This document shows positions 8,883 through 15,863 of a stretch of DNA of 42,387 bases, in pieces. The notes beneath the pieces are model-generated. The model worked only from the letters and a program-made list of their open reading frames with translations. It was not told the DNA's origin and ran no database searches. A program made the position numbers and the translations under genes. Each line of letters opens with the position of its first letter. The stretch's first letter is position 1. The stretch spans positions 1 to 42,387 of the forward strand of contig CAMZKL010000039.1 of assembly GCA_947311255.1 (NCBI GenBank). Direction: 5' to 3'. The DNA comes from an uncultured Chlorobiota bacterium (GTDB taxonomy: Bacteria > Bacteroidota > Bacteroidia > Bacteroidales > JAADGE01).

Positions 8883-8925
8883 AAAAAAAGACTGTTTTAA
8901 AAAATTAAGAATTAAAACAGTCTTT
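8883..8925 (-). terminator. Intrinsic terminator after the 86-residue protein gene
   Basis: TTAAAACAGTCTTT (8912-8925) and AAAGACTGTTTTAA (8887-8900) are perfect 14-nt inverted arms with an 11-nt loop. On the minus strand the stem runs into a U-tract (8883-8889). It begins 20 nt after the stop codon. Confidence 0.85.
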
Positions 8926-8944
8926 AAAATATTTTAGGCAGAAA

Positions 8945-9205
8945 CTATTTTTTAGCTGCCCATTTTCTAATTGCTGTTCTAAACCATTTATCTGCTTCGT
9001 CAGTCCATTTAAAGTTTTTGCGAATATATGCCATAGTATCTTTCTCAATATCTGTATATTTTGCACCATCTCTTACTTCTGCAAATAATTTTTCCGCGTC
9101 TGCCAATGAGATTCTTCCATCTCCTTGCCCTTTTACTAGTTTTTCAGCTGTTTCTAAAAGCTCTTTGTCGTATTTCTTATCGTTAATTTCTTTGTAGTAA
9201 CCCAT
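8945..9205 (-). CDS. Small conserved protein (86 residues), function unknown
   Basis: A short, highly charged, predicted all-helical soluble protein without signal peptide or membrane helix. Visible features are VKGQGDGRISLADAEKLF, which resembles an EF-hand-like helix-loop-helix (D-G-R-I-S), and a Trp-rich C-terminal half (FKWTDEADKWFRTAIRKW). I recall similar small hypothetical proteins in several phyla but no function. It has a near-ideal promoter (9235-9265) and a strong terminator, so it is likely an independent and well-expressed gene. Confidence 0.75.
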   Translation of the reverse strand: MGYYKEINDKKYDKELLETAEKLVKGQGDGRISLADAEKLFAEVRDGAKYTDIEKDTMAYIRKNFKWTDEADKWFRTAIRKWAAKK

Positions 9206-9234
9206 GTTTTTTGTTTTTAATTAATAATTGAGCT

Positions 9235-9265
9235 CAAATTTAAAAAATATTTTTTAATAAACAAA
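9235..9265 (-). promoter_or_regulatory. Promoter of the 86-residue protein gene
   Basis: On the minus strand TTTG (9262-9265), a 19-nt spacer and TAAATTTG (9235-9242) give a complete match to the Bacteroidota -33/-7 consensus, 29 nt before the start codon. Confidence 0.75.
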
Positions 9266-9362
9266 GTTGCAGCATTGCTTTATTTTCAGTTAGTACTGCT
9301 ATAAATAGAATGATATGCTAACTTACAGTAATTTATGGTAATGAAATTAGGAATTTACAAAT

Positions 9363-11780
9363 TTATTTTTTTTCAGCAATTCTTAGTAAATCCCCAAAAA
9401 CACCTCTTGCTGTAACTTTTGCACCTGCTCCTGCACCAATTATAGTAATTGGATTTTCTCCGTATGATTCTGTAAATATTTCAAAAGCTGAATCTGAGTT
9501 TTTTAGGCTGCCTAAAATTGATTTTTTAGGAACTGAAACTAATTTTACAATTAAATTTCCCTTAGTTTTTTGTAAATTCCCAGACAAATCACCTATATAT
9601 CGTAAAGCATAATTATCTTTAGTTCTTTCTTTAATGGTTTTATAATAAGGGTTTAGCATCCTAATATTTTTTAAAAATGTTTCAGTATCTACTTTTTGTA
9701 AGTTTTCAGGAATTAAATTTTCAATTTGTACATCACTAAATTCGTTTTCTAAATCTAATTCTCTTGCAAGTATTAGTAGCTTTCTTGCAACATCGTTCCC
9801 AGATAAATCTTCTCTCGGGTCTGGTTCTGTTAATCCCAACTCCATTGCTTCTTCTAAAATACCGGAAAAATCTTTGTTTGAATCTGAAAATTCATTAAAT
9901 AGATAGCTTAAAGATCCTGAGAATACTCCTCTAATTCTTGTTATGTTTTCTCCGGATTCATGTAAAATTCTAATTGTATCAATTATTGGTAATCCCGCTC
10001 CCACATTAGTTTCATATAAGTATTGCTTATTATTGTTTTTTATTGCTTTTCTTAATTTTTTATATTTATAATAACTTTGAGTGTTTGCAATTTTGTTTGA
10101 AGATATTAAATCGAATCCATTTTCGAGTAATGAAATATAATTATCGGTAAATTTTAAAGAAGCTGTGTTGTCAATTGCTATTAAGTTTTCTAAATTATTG
10201 TTTTCAGCAAATTTGATTACTTTTTGTATGGAATTTCCTATTTCATTAGAATTTGCATACTTTTTTTCCCAATCTTTGTTTATTCCTTCTTTGTTAAATA
10301 TTATTTTTTTTGATCCTATTATTGCAAAAATATTTAGATTTGTTTCTTTTTTTCTAAGAATATTATTTTTTGAGTTCAAAATTTGGTTTATTAATGAACT
10401 TCCAACAGTACCTTTTCCAAAAATTGCAATATTTATATTTTTAGATATCCCAAAGATTTGAGAATGAATAATGTTTACAACTTTTTCAACTTCTTTATTT
10501 TTAATGACTAAACTTATATTGTTACCATTAATTGTATTGTTTATAAGGAATATAGAAATTTTATTTTGGTTCAAATAATTTAATGAAGATGAAAATTTAA
10601 TTATTTTTTGTCCGATAATCGTTATAACTGAAACATCATCGGACACATCTATTGAGCTAATATCTTTTTTTAAAAGTTCATAATAAAACTCTTTTAAAAT
10701 TATTTCCTTTGCAATTGAAGATTTTTTTTTAGGAATAATAAAACTAACACCTTTTTTGGAAGAACCCTGAGAAATTATTCCAATACTAATGTTGTTAATA
10801 CTTAAACTCGTAAATATCCTAGAATAAATTCCTTTCTTTCCAAATAAACCTTTTCCTATAATATTTATCAAAACAATATTTTTTTGAACGGAAATAGATT
10901 TAATCCCTTTTTTATTTCCATTATTGGTGATTAAAGTTCCTTTGCTTTTGCTGTTAAAAGCATTTAAAATATGTAGTGTAATGTTCTTCTCTAACAATGG
11001 GCTAATAGTTTTTGGATGTAATATAGAAGTTCCAAAACTTGCCAACTCACTAGCTTCATTGTAGTTGATTTGTTCTATTATTTTTGCATTTTTAACTGTT
11101 TCTGGGTCTGCTGTATAGATGCCATCTATATGAGTGTAGCTTTCAATTTTTTCTGCATCTAAATAATTAGCAATTAAAGATGCAGAATAATTGGAACCGT
11201 TTCTCCCAAGAGTTGTTGTTTCATTTTGGTCGTTTGATGATATGAAACCAGTGATTATGGGAATACAGTTTTTATTAAAAGAACTAAAAAAATCAATAGT
11301 ATTCTGTTTAGATTTGTTCTCGTTAATATTTGCATTTCCAAACGAACTATCTGTTTTTAGAAATAATCTACTATCAATGGCCTTACTACATATACCTTTT
11401 TTGTTTAGAATTTCAGAAATTAACTTAACTGCAAAAATCTCACCTTGTGCCAAAACTAAATCTTTAACTTTTAGGCTGTAATCTTTTGTTAGCCTAATTC
11501 CTTGAAAAATATCTTCTAATAAGCGAAATTCCTTTGTAAGATTTATGTTTTTAAAGGGCTCAATTTGGTTTTTTTTAAATTGTTTCCAATCATATGTAAA
11601 TTTATTTCCTTTTTTTGCTTCATCCAAAAAAAACTCTAATTTATCCGTTGTATTTTCTCTTGCAGAGAGTACAATATAAATATTTTTCTTTTTTTTTCTT
11701 TTTTCTTCAACAATAGATATTAAATTATCTATTCCTTTTTCATTTGATAAAGATTTTCCGCCAAATTTTAATATTTTCAT
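9363..11780 (-). CDS. thrA: Bifunctional aspartokinase / homoserine dehydrogenase
   Basis: First (aspartate phosphorylation) and third (aspartate semialdehyde to homoserine) steps of the aspartate pathway in one 805-residue protein, the usual ThrA/MetL length. The N-terminal kinase has KFGGKS at 5-10 and LGRNGSNYSA at 191-200, then a regulatory ACT region at about 300-440. The C-terminal dehydrogenase begins near 450 with the nucleotide-binding IAIFGKGTVGSSL and includes TNVGAGLPIIDTI, GVFSGSLSYLF and EPDPREDLSGNDVARK. It is the last gene of metY-metX-thrA, 10 bp after metX. Placement in a methionine operon behind Met-codon attenuators suggests a role in methionine supply, so metL would be an equally fair name. 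Confidence 0.95.
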   Translation of the reverse strand: MKILKFGGKSLSNEKGIDNLISIVEEKRKKKKNIYIVLSARENTTDKLEFFLDEAKKGNKFTYDWKQFKKNQIEPFKNINLTKEFRLLEDIFQGIRLTKDYSLKVKDLVLAQGEIFAVKLISEILNKKGICSKAIDSRLFLKTDSSFGNANINENKSKQNTIDFFSSFNKNCIPIITGFISSNDQNETTTLGRNGSNYSASLIANYLDAEKIESYTHIDGIYTADPETVKNAKIIEQINYNEASELASFGTSILHPKTISPLLEKNITLHILNAFNSKSKGTLITNNGNKKGIKSISVQKNIVLINIIGKGLFGKKGIYSRIFTSLSINNISIGIISQGSSKKGVSFIIPKKKSSIAKEIILKEFYYELLKKDISSIDVSDDVSVITIIGQKIIKFSSSLNYLNQNKISIFLINNTINGNNISLVIKNKEVEKVVNIIHSQIFGISKNINIAIFGKGTVGSSLINQILNSKNNILRKKETNLNIFAIIGSKKIIFNKEGINKDWEKKYANSNEIGNSIQKVIKFAENNNLENLIAIDNTASLKFTDNYISLLENGFDLISSNKIANTQSYYKYKKLRKAIKNNNKQYLYETNVGAGLPIIDTIRILHESGENITRIRGVFSGSLSYLFNEFSDSNKDFSGILEEAMELGLTEPDPREDLSGNDVARKLLILARELDLENEFSDVQIENLIPENLQKVDTETFLKNIRMLNPYYKTIKERTKDNYALRYIGDLSGNLQKTKGNLIVKLVSVPKKSILGSLKNSDSAFEIFTESYGENPITIIGAGAGAKVTARGVFGDLLRIAEKK

Positions 11781-11790
11781 AATTATTAGT

Positions 11791-12753
11791 TTAAAATATA
11801 GGGTTTAAAATTTTTATAATTTGTTCATGTTCAATTAAAAAAGCATCATGCCCATCAATAGATTTAATTTCATGAAATTCGTTTTTAATATTTAGTTTAT
11901 CTAAAATTGCCTTTGTTTTAACATTCTCTTCTTTTGTAAAAAACAAGTCTGTATTAATTACTATTTGTATTATCTTAGCCTTTAGAGGCTTTAAAATTTC
12001 TTCTTCAGATTTTTTATTGTTAGCAATATTTAAAGTTTTAACTAAATTATTAACCATCAAATATGCTTTTACAGAAAATCTGGATGTTAATTTATTCCCA
12101 TGATAATTGAGCCAAGATTCAACACTAAATAAATTATTTTCTTTTGTTTTTTTGAGATTAAATTTCTTTGTGAAAGAAGCAGGAGTTCTATAAAAAAACA
12201 TTGCTGTTTTTCTTGCATCTTCCAAAGGATGCTTAGAATTTAGCAAAATACTTTCTTGTACTGCACTTTGTCCAATAATCCAATCGCTTGATTTGTAGTT
12301 AGATGCAACAGGTATAAGGTATTTAATGTATTTAGGGTAGAGGCATGCCATTTCCCACGCTATTCCTCCACCAACTGAACCTCCAATTGCAGCATATAGT
12401 TTATTTATTTTTATTTCTTTTAAAACAGTATGAAAAATCTTTGCTATATCTTTACTAATAAAATCTTTATAGTTTTTAATAAAAAGATTATCATATCCAT
12501 TTCCTGGAATATTAAATGCAATTACACTATATTTTTTTGTGTTAATTAATTTATTGTCTCCTACAATTTCTTTCCACCAACCTTTATTCTTACTGTTTAA
12601 ATCTGAGTTTCCTGTTAAAGCATGATTTACTAAAACAACAGGAGCTGAATGCAGTTTTTTTCCAAAAATTTGATAAGATATATTCAAATTTTTTATTTGA
12701 ATACCTTTAAAAGTTTTATACTCTTTTATAGTATGAAATAATAGTTTGTTCAT
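11791..12753 (-). CDS. metX: Homoserine O-acetyltransferase-like alpha/beta hydrolase
   Basis: Acylates homoserine, the committed step to methionine. The 320-residue alpha/beta-hydrolase-fold protein has HALTGNSD at 44-51, the nucleophile elbow GGSVGGG with Ser126, and a C-terminal IDGHDAFLIEH with His302 that completes the triad. It is shorter than classical MetX (about 350-380), as in other Bacteroidota. Its start overlaps the metY stop by 4 bp, and thrA follows after 10 bp. Acetyl versus succinyl donor is not proven by sequence; pairing with MetY favours acetyl. Confidence 0.9.
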   Translation of the reverse strand: MNKLLFHTIKEYKTFKGIQIKNLNISYQIFGKKLHSAPVVLVNHALTGNSDLNSKNKGWWKEIVGDNKLINTKKYSVIAFNIPGNGYDNLFIKNYKDFISKDIAKIFHTVLKEIKINKLYAAIGGSVGGGIAWEMACLYPKYIKYLIPVASNYKSSDWIIGQSAVQESILLNSKHPLEDARKTAMFFYRTPASFTKKFNLKKTKENNLFSVESWLNYHGNKLTSRFSVKAYLMVNNLVKTLNIANNKKSEEEILKPLKAKIIQIVINTDLFFTKEENVKTKAILDKLNIKNEFHEIKSIDGHDAFLIEHEQIIKILNPIF

Positions 12754-14027
12754 TTTGATAAATTTATTGCTTGTTCTAAATCGTTTTTTAAATCTTCAAT
12801 ATCTTCAAGTCCAACTGAAAGTCTTATTAAATCTGTTCCTACACCTGCCGATATTTTATCCTCATCAGTAAGTTGTTGATGTGTTGTACTTGCAGGGTGA
12901 ATAATTAATGATTTTGTATCTCCAATATTTGCTAAAAGAGAAAATACTTTTACTGAATCTGTTAGTTTTTTACCCGCAATGTATCCTCCTTTTAGTCCAA
13001 AAGTAACTATTCCGCTTTGTCCGTTTGGTAAATATTTTTTTGCAAGAATATTATATTTGTTATTTTTTAATCCCGGGTAATTTACCCATTTAACATTTTC
13101 ATTGTTTTCTAACCAGTTAGCTATGTCTAAAGCATTTTTAGAATGTTGTTTTATTCTAACTTCCAAAGTTTCTAAACCTTGAATAATTTGAAAAGCATTG
13201 AATGGGCTTAATGCACCACCGAAATCTCTTAAACCTTCAAGTCTGAGTTTGGCGATGAAAGCATTTTCTCCAAAGGCTTCATAATATTTTAATCCATGAT
13301 ACCCTTTTGATGGTTCAGTAAATTCGGTAAATTTGCCGGATGACCAATCAAAAGTTCCAGAATCAATTACTGCTCCTCCAAGAGAATTGCCTTGTCCGCC
13401 AATAAACTTTGTTAATGAATGAATTACAATGTTTGCTCCAAATTTAAAAGGTTTTAGTAGTGCAGGACTTGCGACTGTATTGTCAACTATTAAAGGGATT
13501 TTATTGTTTTTTGAAATATTTGCAATCTTTTCAATATCAAGAACATCCAGTTTTGGGTTTCCTAAGGATTCAATAAAAATTATTTTAGTGTTTTCTTGAA
13601 TTAAATTTTTAAAATTATCTGGTTTATCTGCATCAGCAAAACTTGTTGTAATCCCAAATCTAGGTAGTGTAACGTTTAGCAAGTTATATGTTCCTCCGTA
13701 TAAACTTTTTGATGCTACAATATGATCACCAGATTTTAAAAGAGTTAGAATTGTAGATGATATTGCTGCTGTTCCAGATGCAAAAACTGCTGCACTTATA
13801 CCTTCTTCAACAGCCGCTAAACGTTTTTCAAGAATGTCGTTTGTAGGATTGTTTAATCTTGTATAAATATATCCGGCTTCTTTTAAACTGAATAAATCTG
13901 CTGCTTGCTCTGTATTATTAAATACATAAGATGATGTTTGGTATATAGGTACAGCCCTTGTACCTTCTGTTAAATATGTATTATGTCCTGCGTGTAATGC
14001 TTTTGTTTTTTGTGTTAAATTTTTCAT
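12750..14027 (-). CDS. metY: O-acetylhomoserine sulfhydrylase (MetY)
   Basis: PLP enzyme that makes homocysteine from O-acetylhomoserine and sulfide. The 425 residues match the MetY family, longer than MetB/MetC. Landmarks are TKALHAGH at the N-terminus, the SSYVFNNTEQAADLF and YTRLNNPTNDILEKRLA block, ASGTAAI, the Schiff-base lysine Lys207 in IHSLTKFIGG, and HPASTTHQQL near the C-terminus. It is the first gene of the metY-metX-thrA operon and is preceded by the attenuator leader described at 14271-14603. Confidence 0.95.
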   Translation of the reverse strand: MKNLTQKTKALHAGHNTYLTEGTRAVPIYQTSSYVFNNTEQAADLFSLKEAGYIYTRLNNPTNDILEKRLAAVEEGISAAVFASGTAAISSTILTLLKSGDHIVASKSLYGGTYNLLNVTLPRFGITTSFADADKPDNFKNLIQENTKIIFIESLGNPKLDVLDIEKIANISKNNKIPLIVDNTVASPALLKPFKFGANIVIHSLTKFIGGQGNSLGGAVIDSGTFDWSSGKFTEFTEPSKGYHGLKYYEAFGENAFIAKLRLEGLRDFGGALSPFNAFQIIQGLETLEVRIKQHSKNALDIANWLENNENVKWVNYPGLKNNKYNILAKKYLPNGQSGIVTFGLKGGYIAGKKLTDSVKVFSLLANIGDTKSLIIHPASTTHQQLTDEDKISAGVGTDLIRLSVGLEDIEDLKNDLEQAINLSK

Positions 14028-14104
14028 TTTTAATTTTTTATTGTTTACAATTTTAAATCTTTAAATTTCATGAACCTTTCTTATGCGTAGCATAATAATA
14101 CCAT

Positions 14105-14203
14105 TTATAGCAAAATGCTAGATATAAATCTTTTCTTTTTTCCTTTCTTTTTGTTAGAAATTATTTCCATAACTATTGCTATGCAAAAAGTTTTTGCCTT
14201 CAT
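14105..14203 (-). CDS. Possible small ORF in the metY mRNA leader (32 residues)
   Basis: ATG at 14203 to TAA at 14105 encodes a 32-residue peptide with a lysine-rich middle (NKKKGKKKRF) between hydrophobic ends. It lies between the second attenuator and metY, 77 nt before the metY start. It is not Met-rich and no terminator follows, so it is not a third copy of the attenuator. Short inverted repeats in and after it (for example TTATGC-TAC-GCATAA just before metY, at about 14080-14094) may fold the mRNA. It may be chance; nothing identifies a function. Confidence 0.25.
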   Translation of the reverse strand: MKAKTFCIAIVMEIISNKKKGKKKRFISSILL

Positions 14204-14270
14204 AAAGAAAAAAATATTCTAATTTATTTATCGTGCGTTTTGCATCGCAAAAGGTATAATTAGTGTAAAT

Positions 14271-14311
14271 AAAAAAAGTCCCTTAGTTTATGTATTACCT
14301 AAGAGACTTTT
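14271..14311 (-). terminator. Attenuator terminator 2 (proximal) of the met operon
   Basis: On the minus strand AAAAGTCTCTTAG (14299-14311) pairs with CTAAGGGACTTTT (14274-14286) in 13 bp including one U-G pair, with a 12-nt loop and a U-tract reaching 14271. The segment GGTAATACA (14291-14299), which is the last base of the 5' arm plus most of the loop, is exactly complementary to TGTATTACC (14341-14349) inside leader peptide 2. Forming that helix, with two further pairs after one mismatch, would open the top of the terminator stem. Confidence 0.8.
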
Positions 14312-14332
14312 AAAAATAGTTTTATATAATTT

Positions 14333-14389
14333 TTAATTTGGGTAATACAATGGCATTATGTACATCATAATATACATTTGCATTCCCAT
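14333..14389 (-). CDS. Met-rich leader peptide 2 of the met operon
   Basis: The 18-codon peptide reads MGMQMYIMMYIMPLYYPN and ends in TAA at 14333; six of 18 codons are ATG. The terminator begins 21 nt after the stop. Codons 14-17 hold the segment TGTATTACC that can pair with the terminator loop. A ribosome stalled at Met8 or earlier would leave this segment free; one that reaches the stop would cover it. No recognised family; the peptide is read as a methionine sensor in ribosome-mediated attenuation. This is inference from composition, position and complementarity. No separate promoter was seen, so it is probably transcribed from 14573-14603 by readthrough of terminator 1. Confidence 0.7.
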   Translation of the reverse strand: MGMQMYIMMYIMPLYYPN

Positions 14390-14439
14390 GTTTTTAGTTG
14401 TTATAGTTTTGTTTTTTTTCATTCTATTTTAATTAAAAT

Positions 14440-14466
14440 AAAAAAAGCCCTTGCAATTGCAAAGGC
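14440..14466 (-). terminator. Attenuator terminator 1 (distal) of the met operon
   Basis: On the minus strand GCCTTTGC (14459-14466), loop AATT and GCAAGGGC (14447-14454) make an 8-bp stem (one U-G pair), followed by seven U, then AUUUU. It lies 25 nt after leader peptide 1. Its 5' arm segment CCTTTGC (14459-14465) is exactly complementary to GCAAAGG (14506-14512) within leader peptide 1, so the alternative pairing would take 7 of 8 bases of the 5' arm and abolish the terminator. Confidence 0.8.
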
Positions 14467-14491
14467 CTTGTGTATTTTAGTTTTTTATTTT

Positions 14492-14563
14492 TTATACATT
14501 AATGTCCTTTGCGTAAATTGTTTTACACATCAAAGACATCATATTTTTGCTTTTTATTATCAT
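14492..14563 (-). CDS. Met-containing leader peptide 1 of the met operon
   Basis: A 23-codon ORF from ATG 14563 to TAA 14492. Met codons are at 1, 8, 9 and 12; the NMMSLMC segment has the same M-M-x-x-M register as IMMYIMP in leader 2. Codons 18-20 (Ala-Lys-Asp) contain GCAAAGG, complementary to the 5' arm of terminator 1. The last Met codon is 15 nt before that segment, so a ribosome stalled at it would leave most of it exposed. The start is only 9 nt from the -7 box, which would make it nearly leaderless; Met8 (14542) is an alternative start. Interpretation as an attenuation leader is inference. Confidence 0.7.
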   Translation of the reverse strand: MIIKSKNMMSLMCKTIYAKDINV

Positions 14564-14572
14564 TTTAGTTCG

Positions 14573-14603
14573 CAATAGTAATATTTATTTTAATGTTTTG
14601 CAA
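14573..14603 (-). promoter_or_regulatory. Promoter of the met operon and its leader
   Basis: On the minus strand TTG (14601-14603), a 20-nt spacer and TACTATTG (14573-14580) fit the Bacteroidota -33/-7 pattern with one mismatch in the -7 box. Transcription would start near 14567, a few bases before leader peptide 1. Confidence 0.6.
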
Positions 14604-14657
14604 TTTTTTTTAATTTTTCTATATTAAATTTACTTTAAGCATTAAAAAATATATGTT

Positions 14658-15542
14658 TTATTTTTTCAGCTTACTTTTTTTAATACGGCGTTTTTTGATT
14701 GCTTTTCTTATAAAAAATCCTATAAGTCCAAAAATAATGAGTACGGGCCAAATGTAGAGCAATCCGAGAAGGAATGTTAAAAAACCTTCCCAACCTCCGC
14801 TAAGAGCTTTTCCTACTTTGTGGAAAAAACCATAAGATACAGTATCATAATCTTGATGAACATAAACTGTTATAGTGCTTAAACCTACTTGGTTTTTTAA
14901 ATACCTTAATCTTCCTTCTTTTGCTTCAATTTCTTCACGTAGTCTTCTTATGTGTTCATTTACTTCAAGAATTTCGGAAATTTTCCTAGCTTTTTTAAGT
15001 AGCTCAATGTATTGAGCTTCAACCTTTTTCTTGTTTTCTATTCGTGTTATTAAATCAATATATTCTTCGGTAACATCACTTGTGTTTATTGATTTAGATT
15101 CAAAACTTTCTGCTTCACCTTCTAAATCTGATAATAGTTTTTCGAAATTTTCAGCAGGAACTCTTATAACAATTGTGTTGCTTATGCTGTAAGAATTGTT
15201 GTTTTCATTTTCAGAAGCTACATAGGCTTTGTTTTTTTTAATAATTTTAATAATATTTGGTTTAGATTTTTTATAATCTGAAACTCCAAAACTAATATTT
15301 GCTGTTTTAATAATTTTTTTAGCAATGTTTTTAGTTTTGTTTATTATATTTTCATCATCATTTAATTCTGTTGTTTCATTTTTTGAGAAATCTTCTTTTT
15401 TATAAATAATTTCTTCTGATTCGGGCATATAATCCATGTCTGAACTAGGTGCATAAGATGCTTCTTTGTTTTGTTCGGAATAGTTTTCACAGCTTAAAAG
15501 GAATATTGCAATAACTGAATAAATTATAATTTTTGTTTTCAT
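14658..15542 (-). CDS. DUF4349 lipoprotein
   Basis: A 294-residue predicted lipoprotein (signal with Cys18 in LLSCEN). A low-complexity acidic stretch leads to the DUF4349 domain at about 75-255: a strand-rich half (TANISFGVSDY, VIRVPAENFEKLL) followed by a long coiled coil at about 165-215 (EYIDLITRIENKKKVEAQY). A C-terminal membrane helix at about 255-280 is followed by a basic tail (KKRRIKKSKLKK). The family has no established enzymatic role. The lipid anchor plus C-terminal helix would span the periplasmic face of one membrane. It ends just upstream of the met promoter. Confidence 0.88.
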   Translation of the reverse strand: MKTKIIIYSVIAIFLLSCENYSEQNKEASYAPSSDMDYMPESEEIIYKKEDFSKNETTELNDDENIINKTKNIAKKIIKTANISFGVSDYKKSKPNIIKIIKKNKAYVASENENNNSYSISNTIVIRVPAENFEKLLSDLEGEAESFESKSINTSDVTEEYIDLITRIENKKKVEAQYIELLKKARKISEILEVNEHIRRLREEIEAKEGRLRYLKNQVGLSTITVYVHQDYDTVSYGFFHKVGKALSGGWEGFLTFLLGLLYIWPVLIIFGLIGFFIRKAIKKRRIKKSKLKK

Positions 15543-15863
15543 TATTAAAATTTTTAGTAAAGTTAGATATTCTATTTTTTATAAAGATACACAAATTTCA
15601 GATTTCCATAACTAATATATAATATCTTTTAATACTTGGTTATGATATTGCAAATATAGATGGTATTCAAAAGTTAGATGTTGTTGACAGTTTGTTGCAA
15701 AATGATTTTTAAAAAACCCAATAAAAAATCCCAGTTTCTTACAACGCATATACTCATTGGAGAGTAAGTGCTTTATTTACAAAGTTTTATCATAGGTGAA
15801 ATATTATTTTTTATTAATTTTGTGCTTTTAAGTTCGCCTTTGGGTATATGCTTGTGCGTTTTT
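15543..15863 (-). other. Intergenic region upstream of the DUF4349 gene
   Basis: These 321 bases separate citF from the DUF4349 gene. A full -7 match TATATTTG lies at 15651-15658 on the minus strand, about 110 nt before the DUF4349 start, without a clear -33 box. A loose inverted repeat CATAAC / GTTATG (about 15607-15644) lies below it. No terminator was seen after citF, and no conserved RNA or ORF with coding character was recognised. Confidence 0.4.

Noticed and set aside
14378-14578. Plus-strand 66-codon ORF opposite the attenuators
   Set aside because: It is antisense to the leader peptides and terminators, has no coding character, and its codons are explained by the repeats of the hairpins.
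14028-14603. SAM-I or SAM-II riboswitch before metY
   Set aside because: Known S-box features (kink-turn stem, conserved core) were looked for by eye and not found; the Met-rich ORFs and complementary segments explain the leader better.
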